This document shows, in pieces, positions 1 to 5,995 of a stretch of DNA of 46,484 nucleotides. Position numbers and translations under genes: made by a program. Position 1 is the first letter of the stretch. Each line of letters opens with the position of its first letter. Where the stretch lies: the NCBI GenBank assembly GCA_014860115.1, contig JACZKK010000030.1:1-46484 (forward strand). The letters run 5' to 3'. Source of the stretch: Ignavibacteriaceae bacterium. Its GTDB lineage: Bacteria > Bacteroidota > Ignavibacteria > Ignavibacteriales > Ignavibacteriaceae. Below the pieces are notes generated by a model. The model worked only from the letters and a program-made list of their open reading frames with translations. It was not told the DNA's origin and made no database searches.

Positions 1-549
1 AAGTATATCTAATTGATAGCTGGGGAAGAGTAGTTATTAGTTTCAAGATTAATGGTGAAGATCTCGAAGGAATTACTGTAATTGATGATAGCACACTAGC
101 CGTAGTTTTAGAGAGAACTAGAGAGGTTGTTATACTTGACACTTCTGGGTTAGAATTGAAACGAGCCAAACTTGACCTCGAAGGAGAATTGAACAATGGT
201 CTTGAAGGAATAAGTTACGATCCAGAAGAAAAAAAAAATCTATGTATTGAATGAAAAGAAACCAAGACTTCTCATAACGCTTGATGAAAATCTGAATGAA
301 CTAACGAGAGACACTCTTAAATTTTCTAAAGATGTGTCCGGGATTCATTTCGATTTTATTGACAATACCCTCTGGATTTTAAGCGATGAAAGTCAGAGCA
401 TAAATAAAACAAACCTGCGAGGAAATCCAATTGAGAAGTTCAAAGTTAAAGTTACTCAGCCCGAAGGTATTACGCTCAATAAAGCCCGAACGAAGATGTA
501 CATAGTCTCTGATAAAACAGAAAACCTTTATGTTTTCAACCTTAAGTAA
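1..549 (+). pseudogene. SdiA-regulated-domain (YjiK-like) protein, 5' truncated by the window and frameshifted
   Basis: Two frames together encode one protein. The frame beginning at base 3 is open up to a run of ten A (229-238) and then stops at about 254; the frame ending at 549 continues the same protein. Removing one A joins them as ...DPEEKKIYVLNEKKP..., the expected reading of a beta-propeller blade. The joined product has repeated blade motifs (EGITVIDDSTLAVV, GLEGISYDPEEKKIYVL, SGIHFDFIDNTLWILSDES, PEGITLNKARTKMYIVSD), which fit the SdiA-regulated family of secreted or periplasmic propeller proteins of unknown ligand. The N terminus lies outside the window. The shift is either a real inactivating mutation, a homopolymer sequencing error, or slippage. 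A downstream start at TTG 247 would give only 100 residues, less than a propeller, so I do not treat it as a separate gene. Confidence 0.75.
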
Positions 550-617
550 TATATGAATCAGTTTGTCTTTTGAAAGCGGGCATACTGTTCAGAGCAAAGT
601 TTCTTTTCATAAAAAAT

Positions 618-653
618 TGTAATTTTAAACGGTTAGATAATATTTATTTTTGA
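618..653 (+). promoter_or_regulatory. possible bacteroidete-type promoter of the DUF1844-nadK pair
   Basis: A -7 element TATTTTTG (646-653) matches TAnnTTTG. A TTG lies at 618-620, but the spacer of 25 is longer than the usual 17-23. The nine-base inverted repeat GTTAGATAA (633-641) / TTATCTAAC (671-679) brackets the -7 element and could be an operator. Assignment is by motif only. Confidence 0.35.
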
Positions 654-714
654 TAGTTTTATTAATTGACTTATCTAACGGGTTAAAGATTGAAATAAAT
701 CAGGGAGGAATAAC

Positions 715-1023
715 ATGACAGATGCTAATCACAATATTCTATTTATGCAGCTCATCATACAGAATCAGCAGATTGCTATGATGTCCATGGGCAAAATAAA
801 AAATCCGGTTACTGAAAGAATAGAACGTAACCTGGAACATGCCAAAATCTACATTGACACACTCGATATGCTTCTTGCAAAAACAAAAGGAAATCTTTCC
901 GAGTATGAGGAAAAATTTTTAATTGAAACTCTGAAAGATTTGAAGCTCAACTATGTCGATGAGGTTGATAAAGACAAGAAAAAAACCGGCAGTGAAAAAG
1001 AAAAAGCTGAAGAGAAAGCATAA
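715..1023 (+). CDS. DUF1844 family protein
   Basis: This 102-residue protein matches the DUF1844 pattern: a hydrophobic helix near the N terminus (HNILFMQLIIQNQQIAMMSMG), then a conserved core with NPVTERIERNLEHAKIYIDTLDML, AKTKGNLSEYEEKFL and a final LKLNYVDEV. The last 20 or so residues are a charged Lys/Glu tail. The family is small and has no established function; members are predicted to be helical and often sit beside housekeeping genes. The start is set by a strong Shine-Dalgarno GGGAGG at 702-707, seven bases before the ATG. The stop is six bases before nadK, so the two are probably co-transcribed. Confidence 0.85.
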   Translation: MTDANHNILFMQLIIQNQQIAMMSMGKIKNPVTERIERNLEHAKIYIDTLDMLLAKTKGNLSEYEEKFLIETLKDLKLNYVDEVDKDKKKTGSEKEKAEEKA

Positions 1024-1029
1024 CTCCAG

Positions 1030-1932
1030 ATGGTAATAGGTATCATTGCAAATACTACCAAGGGGAATATTCTGGATGTTGTCTCTTCATTCACATCTAA
1101 ACTTAAAAAGAAAAATTTAGACTATCTTCTCACGAAATCCATTACTGATTCAGGTGGAAAGTTAAAGCTTAAATCCGGAAAATCTTTTCTTACCGGGGAC
1201 AATGAGGTTTTTAAGAACAGTGACGTGATTATTTCAATTGGCGGTGATGGGACAATGCTCGCGACAGCCTACAAAGCGCACACCTATGACAAACCTGTTT
1301 TAGGATTAAATCTCGGCAAGCTTGGATTTCTTGTTGAGACAGATGTTACGCAGATAGATAGTGTTATTGATATTTTAAAGAAAAAGAAATACACTATCGA
1401 AGAAAGAATGGTTCTCACGGGTATTTGCATTGGTCATCAAACCGGTGAGCTGATAGCGGTAAACGATCTTGTAATTGAAAAAGGCGGCTGGCCAAAAATG
1501 ATTGAGCTTACTGTTTGGGTTGATGATGAATATGTTACTACTTTTTCTGCTGATGGTTTGATCATTGCAACTCCAACGGGCTCGACAGGTTATTCACTCT
1601 CTACTGGCGGACCAATTGTTGCCCCGACAACAAAAGCAATAACCCTCTCTCCAATTTCTCCGCACAGTTTGACCGTAAAACCAATTGTATTAGCGAGTGA
1701 TCAGGTGATAAAACTAAGAGCAAATTCTCCTCACAAAGATGTGCAGGTTAGCTGCGATGGTCAGCGTGTGTTTAACTTTCCACCGCCTTTAGAAATAGTA
1801 ATTAAGAGGAGTGAGCGACCTTTAAAACTTATTAAAACATCCCTTACCACCTATTTCGAAACTCTGCGTAACAAGCTTATGTGGGGAATTGATGTGAGAG
1901 TTAATAAGTTTAATAATAAAGGAAAGAATTAG
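1030..1932 (+). CDS. nadK: NAD kinase
   Basis: NAD kinase phosphorylates NAD+ to NADP+ with ATP or polyphosphate in the cytoplasm and sets the NADP(H) pool. The 300-residue product has the family length. The catalytic GGDGTM motif is at residues 71-76 with Asp73 as the expected base, followed by LGLNLGKLGFL. The second conserved motif, PTGSTGYSLSTGGPIV, lies around residues 181-196 and forms the NAD site. The C-terminal VQVSCDGQ strand is also typical. It follows the DUF1844 gene with a six-base gap and has no strong ribosome-binding site of its own, suggesting translational coupling. Its 3' end faces kamA across a hairpin at 1952-1976. Confidence 0.96.
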   Translation: MVIGIIANTTKGNILDVVSSFTSKLKKKNLDYLLTKSITDSGGKLKLKSGKSFLTGDNEVFKNSDVIISIGGDGTMLATAYKAHTYDKPVLGLNLGKLGFLVETDVTQIDSVIDILKKKKYTIEERMVLTGICIGHQTGELIAVNDLVIEKGGWPKMIELTVWVDDEYVTTFSADGLIIATPTGSTGYSLSTGGPIVAPTTKAITLSPISPHSLTVKPIVLASDQVIKLRANSPHKDVQVSCDGQRVFNFPPPLEIVIKRSERPLKLIKTSLTTYFETLRNKLMWGIDVRVNKFNNKGKN

Positions 1933-1944
1933 TTCCTGCTTTCT

Positions 1945-1976
1945 ATATAAAAAATGCCATCACAAGGATGGCATTT
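1945..1976 (-). terminator. intrinsic terminator of the kamA operon
   Basis: A perfect 10-bp stem, AAATGCCATC (1952-1961) with GATGGCATTT (1967-1976), has a 5-base loop. Read on the minus strand it is followed by a T run (complement of 1945-1954), as expected for a terminator after kamA. On the plus strand the T tract is short, so it may act only weakly for nadK. Confidence 0.8.
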
Positions 1977-2003
1977 GACAATCATACGTTCAAAAATACT
2001 TTT

Positions 2004-3146
2004 TTACGCTTCTTCTAAAACAGGAACCTCAACCTTTTTTCTTTCAACTTTCTTTTTACCGTTGGTTTTCTTTCTCTTGCTTCCGAAACCTTCGGGATTA
2101 TTCTTGTCTGAATAGTTTTTATACCTATATACCTTATTCTGGAAGTTGCGTAAAATTATTTCCTCTTCATCCATATGAAGAACATAATTCGGCAGAATTG
2201 GAATTTTACCGCCGCCGCCCGGTGCATCAATTACAAAATGAGGAATTGCCAGACCGCTTGTATGTCCTCGTAAAGCTTCAGCAATCTTCAATCCGGTTTC
2301 AAGTGAAGTACGGAAGTGGTTTGCACCTTTTGTTTCATCTGCCATATACATATAGTACGGTCTAACTCTGATCCTCAATAATTTCTGCATCAGTTCTTTT
2401 ACTACTGTCGGGTCGTCATTAACACCTTTCATAATCACCATCTGGTTGCCGACAGGAACTCCTGCATCGGCAAGCATCTCGCAAGCTTTTGAACTTTCAG
2501 GGGTTACCTCCCACGGATGATTGAAATGTGTATTGACGTATATAGGGTGATACTTCTTTATCATATTAACTAGCTTTGTTGTAATTCTTTGAGGAAGAAC
2601 AACTGGCATTCTTGTTCCGAGTCTGATGATTTCAATATGCTTGATCTCGCGCAGACGCTGGAGGATTTTCTCAAGCATTGTATCGGTGAGCATAAGTGGA
2701 TCGCCGCCGGAAAGAATAACATCCCTGATCTCTGTATGCTCTTCAAGATATTTGAATGCGCTTTCGAGACCTTTCATTGATATCTTTTCGTAGTCACCGA
2801 CTTTTCTTTTCCTTGTGCAGAAACGGCAATAGATACCACACTGGCTGGTAACTAAAAACAATGCACGGTCAGGATAGCGATGAGTGATGTTTGGAACGGG
2901 ACTCATTTCATCCTCGTGGAGAGGATCTTCTTCAGCATCAATATCTTCCAGTTCTACTTTTGCCGGAACACATTGAAGCCAAATTGGGTCGCCGGGATAA
3001 CGAATCAGACTTAAATAGTAAGGATTGATTCGTGCCTGGAAAAATTCATCGAGATCTTCCGCGGTTTTGCGGTCGATGCCGAATTTTTCCACGACATGGT
3101 CTACAGTGTGAACACTGTCCCTTACCATTTCCTGCCAAAGTTCCAT
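2004..3146 (-). CDS. kamA: lysine 2,3-aminomutase (KamA family, radical SAM)
   Basis: Converts L-lysine to L-beta-lysine using a [4Fe-4S] cluster, S-adenosylmethionine and pyridoxal phosphate. The cluster motif CGIYCRFC gives Cys103, Cys107 and Cys110; Arg112 matches the residue that binds the substrate carboxylate. GGGGKIPILPNY holds Lys314, the PLP lysine. Asp270 and Asp307 fall, at a constant offset of 23, on the two aspartates (293 and 330 in the Clostridium subterminale enzyme) that hold the side-chain amine, which argues for lysine rather than glutamate. At 380 residues it is a little shorter than the clostridial enzyme. A Lys-rich tail (about 357-373) is unusual. It is last in a four-gene operon, with its Shine-Dalgarno (TGAGGA) overlapping the stop of the GNAT gene. 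Main uncertainty: EpmB-like or other beta-amino-acid specificity. Confidence 0.9.
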   Translation of the reverse strand: MELWQEMVRDSVHTVDHVVEKFGIDRKTAEDLDEFFQARINPYYLSLIRYPGDPIWLQCVPAKVELEDIDAEEDPLHEDEMSPVPNITHRYPDRALFLVTSQCGIYCRFCTRKRKVGDYEKISMKGLESAFKYLEEHTEIRDVILSGGDPLMLTDTMLEKILQRLREIKHIEIIRLGTRMPVVLPQRITTKLVNMIKKYHPIYVNTHFNHPWEVTPESSKACEMLADAGVPVGNQMVIMKGVNDDPTVVKELMQKLLRIRVRPYYMYMADETKGANHFRTSLETGLKIAEALRGHTSGLAIPHFVIDAPGGGGKIPILPNYVLHMDEEEIILRNFQNKVYRYKNYSDKNNPEGFGSKRKKTNGKKKVERKKVEVPVLEEA

Positions 3147-3155
3147 GATAGTTCC

Positions 3156-3638
3156 TCAGTTGTTCTTGTGATTGAAATATTTTCCAAAGACGATCATTCC
3201 ATCGCCTTTGGAATAAAAATCATTTATTTCAGAAATTATGCTGTAATTATTACGCATATAAAAATTTCTTGTAGCAGAGTAACTATCTTTGGAAGATGTC
3301 TCAGCCAGCAGCCACCTGCCGTTCATTTCATTAACAAAATTTTCTGCATGCTCTAAAAGTTTCTTTCCAATACCTTTTTTGCCATGTTCGGGATTGGTTA
3401 CAATCCAATAAAGATCATACACACCGTCCGTTAACGGTCTCTTACCGGTGCAATGATAACCAAGAATAATGCCATTTTCTTCATAAACAAATAAATTATA
3501 GTCCGTCTGCTGTGGATTCATTGCTACTATGTTCACAAGTTCCATCGCAACTTTAATCTCTTCATCACTAAAATTCGGAGTTGTACTTAAAATTCCTTCT
3601 ATTATTTTAGGATCATCCGGCTTTAGCTTGCGAATCAT
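3156..3638 (-). CDS. GNAT family N-acetyltransferase
   Basis: A 160-residue acyl-CoA N-acetyltransferase. The core LYWIVTNPEHGKKGIGKKLLEHAENFV carries the Gly-rich pyrophosphate-binding loop (GKKGIG), followed by LLAETSS and the late ATRNFYMRNNYS helix-strand of the GNAT fold. The start overlaps the end of the upstream ATP-grasp gene by 26 bases and the stop lies nine bases before kamA, so it is translationally coupled on both sides. By context its substrate may be beta-lysine or a beta-lysine conjugate. It is clearly shorter than AblB, the beta-lysine N-acetyltransferase of the known osmolyte pathway (about 270 residues), so I do not assign ablB. It contains one GNAT domain and no membrane segment. 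Confidence 0.85.
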   Translation of the reverse strand: MIRKLKPDDPKIIEGILSTTPNFSDEEIKVAMELVNIVAMNPQQTDYNLFVYEENGIILGYHCTGKRPLTDGVYDLYWIVTNPEHGKKGIGKKLLEHAENFVNEMNGRWLLAETSSKDSYSATRNFYMRNNYSIISEINDFYSKGDGMIVFGKYFNHKNN

Positions 3639-4677
3639 TTTTCTTCTTTCTGATTAATGCAAAGTTTGCAATTGTGTAAAGCAAATCATCGTAGCTAATC
3701 CCTGTTGCTGCTGCAGCTCGGGCAAATCCTGAATCAGATGAAATATCAGGATTAGGATTTACTTCAATAACATAAGGCACACCATCATTGCTCAACCTGA
3801 TATCAACACGTGCATAGTCTCTGCAGTTCAATGCATCGTACGATGCCAGAGCTGTTTTATGTATTTTCTTTTTCATTCTTTCTGGAAGAGGAGCCGGGCA
3901 TACTGGTTTCGTATAATTATAATAGACGCTTCCCTCTGTCCACTTGCCATCGTAGGTTACGATGTTTGGGAACTCTTGCGGGAGTCCTGTAAAATTTATT
4001 TCCGAAATTGGAAGCGCCCTGCCGCCAAGTATTGCTACGTTAAGCTCTCTTCCCATAATATATTCTTCCAGAATGACATCCTGGTTGTAAGTTTCTGCCA
4101 AAAAGTTGAATTGTTTTCTCAATTCCGAGTAATTTTTTACCACCGAGAATTCAGAAATACCGATGCTTGCATCTTCATTCATCAGCTTGAGTATCATCGG
4201 GTAACGTAATTTTATTTCCTTTTCGGTAAATCTTTTAGTCTTTTTCAAAGTTCTGTATTCAGGAGTACGTATGCCTCTTGATTTTAGAATTGCTTTTGCT
4301 CTTGCCTTATTCAAACAATTACCCAGCGTTATGGGCGAACATCCGGTAATTTCGTAACGGAGTAATTCAAATAATCCAGCCATGCACCACTCGTAAGACG
4401 AAATTCCTTCGACCGATTCAACAAAGTTGTAAATAACATCCGGATTAAATGCGTTTATATTATTAATAACCTTTTGTACATTTCTGTCTACAGCAAGCGA
4501 TTTAACTTCTGTGAAATATTTTGATAAGGATTGTTCAACCTTTTCCAGTTCTTTAATAAAATTATTTTCAGACAGGTCATTTGCTTTTGCAGACTCGTCA
4601 TCCCGCTTACCATTATATACAGAAAAGACGCTGACCGGTGAATTGTAGCAGATCAATATCTTTGCGTTCTCCTTCAT
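3613..4677 (-). CDS. D-Ala-D-Ala-ligase-like ATP-grasp enzyme (second of a tandem pair)
   Basis: A 354-residue ATP-grasp ligase. The N-terminal preATP-grasp domain ends with NPDVIYNFVESVEG; the central and C-terminal domains show PMILKLMNEDASIGIS (the nucleotide loop), VILEEYIMGRELNVAILG, DYARVDIRLSNDGVPYVIEVNPNPDI (metal and ATP ligands) and FARAAAATGISYDDLL. The family forms an acyl-phosphate and joins a carboxylate to an amine. True Ddl enzymes carry an HGxxGEDG-type segment in the N-terminal domain; here the region reads NFVESVEGISSYEWCMAG, so D-Ala-D-Ala synthesis is unlikely. It starts with an ATGA overlap with the upstream paralogue and overlaps the GNAT gene by 26 bases. The substrate is unknown; context suggests a beta-lysine-linked product. 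Confidence 0.88.
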   Translation of the reverse strand: MKENAKILICYNSPVSVFSVYNGKRDDESAKANDLSENNFIKELEKVEQSLSKYFTEVKSLAVDRNVQKVINNINAFNPDVIYNFVESVEGISSYEWCMAGLFELLRYEITGCSPITLGNCLNKARAKAILKSRGIRTPEYRTLKKTKRFTEKEIKLRYPMILKLMNEDASIGISEFSVVKNYSELRKQFNFLAETYNQDVILEEYIMGRELNVAILGGRALPISEINFTGLPQEFPNIVTYDGKWTEGSVYYNYTKPVCPAPLPERMKKKIHKTALASYDALNCRDYARVDIRLSNDGVPYVIEVNPNPDISSDSGFARAAAATGISYDDLLYTIANFALIRKKKNDSQAKAG

Positions 4678-5756
4678 ACGAGGCTATACCTCTTTGCCGC
4701 TGAATAAAGAACGCGCTGGATCATCTGGTTGTAATCCATTCCTGCTGCACGCGCAGCTTTTGGAAAGCTGGAGTTCTCATTCGGGTCCGGCATAATTCCA
4801 GGTAATGGATTTATCTCTATAATATTCGGAACTCCGTTTTTATCAAGACGAATATCTATTCTGCTCCAGTCCTTACATCTTAACACATTATAAGTTCTAA
4901 GTACAGTTTCTTTTATCTTCTCTTCAAGTTTTGAATCAAGCTTAGCAGGACATTCAAACACATCAAAATTATTCTCTTTGGTATCAAGAATCCATTTAGC
5001 TTCATAGGAATAAAGAGGAACAACATCTTGAGGAAAGTCTTCGTAGCGGATCTCGATAATTGGAAGAACTTCCGCCTCATTCCCGTTCCCGATTACCGCT
5101 ATGGTGAATTCTCTTCCGGAAAGAAACTCTTCAATCAATGCCGGTTGATTATATGAAAGCAGTATCCTGCTGACCTCATCCTCAAGTTCCTTGGTATTTT
5201 TTACAAAAGATGAGGAAAAAATTCCTTTGCTTGATCCTTCAGATATTGGTTTTACTATTAATGGGAAATCAAAATTAGTATTTGATATATCTTCCACCTG
5301 GTTAGCAACAAGGAATTTTGCGTTAGGAATATTATGGTAAGTTAAAATTTCTTTTGCTCTTGATTTATCCAGACAAACACCAAGTGTTAGTGCATCAGAT
5401 CCCGAAAATGGTAGCTGAAGCATTTCAAGTATTGCAGGAATGTGCGACTCGCGGTTAACTCCGTTGAGTCCTTCAGCAAAATTGAAAACGATATCAGGTT
5501 TTAATTCTTTAAGTTTTTGATAAGCATCGTTGTTGGCTTCAACCAAAGTGACGTTGTGAATTTCTCCTATGGCATCCTTAACAGCGTTTACAGTTTCCCA
5601 CGTATCCCATTCCGCATAGGTATCTACTGCCGGTTGAAATTCATGTTGAGGAGAATTCTGAACAGGGGGAAGGTCTTCGAGGAAAGTTTCACTTTCTGGT
5701 TTTACGTTGAATGTTACAGCAACATCTAAGCGTACATTAAACCTTGGTGATAAAAT
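4674..5756 (-). CDS. D-Ala-D-Ala-ligase-like ATP-grasp enzyme (first of a tandem pair), probable AUU start
   Basis: ATP-grasp ligase of about 360 residues. Motifs in order: RLDVAVTFNVKPE at the start, DTYAEWDTWETVNAV, PDIVFNFAEGLNGVNRESH, LDKSRAKEIL, PLIVKPISEGSSKGI, ALIEEFLSGREFTIAVIG, DWSRIDIRLDKNGVPNIIEI and NPLPGIMPDPNE. The first canonical in-frame start is TTG 5546, which would remove the whole first beta-strand and about 70 conserved residues. The frame is open upstream to a stop at 5811-5813 with no ATG, GTG, TTG or CTG. The only well-placed codon is ATT at 5754-5756, five bases after AAAGGAG (5762-5768). This suggests AUU initiation, or a mutated start. It shares the ligase chemistry of its downstream paralogue, which it overlaps by four bases, and likewise lacks the Ddl signature. 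Confidence 0.85.
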   Translation of the reverse strand: MLSPRFNVRLDVAVTFNVKPESETFLEDLPPVQNSPQHEFQPAVDTYAEWDTWETVNAVKDAIGEIHNVTLVEANNDAYQKLKELKPDIVFNFAEGLNGVNRESHIPAILEMLQLPFSGSDALTLGVCLDKSRAKEILTYHNIPNAKFLVANQVEDISNTNFDFPLIVKPISEGSSKGIFSSSFVKNTKELEDEVSRILLSYNQPALIEEFLSGREFTIAVIGNGNEAEVLPIIEIRYEDFPQDVVPLYSYEAKWILDTKENNFDVFECPAKLDSKLEEKIKETVLRTYNVLRCKDWSRIDIRLDKNGVPNIIEINPLPGIMPDPNENSSFPKAARAAGMDYNQMIQRVLYSAAKRYSLV

Positions 5757-5784
5757 ATTTTCTCCTTTAATTTTTTTTTTGTTC

Positions 5785-5814
5785 CAAATATAATCTTTAT
5801 AAAATATAAGTCAA
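5785..5814 (-). promoter_or_regulatory. bacteroidete-type promoter of the ATP-grasp/GNAT/kamA operon
   Basis: Read on the minus strand, a -33 TTG (complement of 5812-5814) and a -7 TATATTTG (complement of 5785-5792) are separated by 19 bases, a close match to the TTG/TAnnTTTG consensus. Transcription would begin near 5778, giving a leader of only about 20 bases before the AUU codon at 5756. This excludes any start codon further upstream. Confidence 0.65.
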
Positions 5815-5995
5815 CATGTTTTAAAAAGTTTTTAAAAATATTTTTTCATGGAATTTTTCATGGAGAGACAGTGGCGAGAAAAATTTTTTACTAACAGGTC
5901 ATGAGTTTTTGAAAATTTATTTCCCCGAAGTATGAAAACATTTTTTACATGAATTGACTCAAACAGGAAAAATATTTTTTGGATTGAAAATATTT

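Noticed and set aside
247-549. Stand-alone 100-residue gene starting at TTG 247
   Set aside because: The preceding frame supplies the adjoining propeller sequence; the two are one frameshifted gene.
3156-3638. Calling the GNAT ablB (beta-lysine acetyltransferase)
   Set aside because: It is about 110 residues shorter than AblB and shows only a generic GNAT core.
3859-4209. 116-residue plus-strand frame opposite the second ATP-grasp gene
   Set aside because: Shadow of a well-supported gene with no motif of its own.
4674-5546. 290-residue ATP-grasp gene starting at TTG 5546
   Set aside because: This start discards about 70 conserved N-terminal residues; the upstream AUU with a Shine-Dalgarno fits better.
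4674-5756. Calling the tandem ligases ddl
   Set aside because: The N-terminal Ddl signature is absent in both, they lie outside any cell-wall cluster, and context points to beta-lysine.
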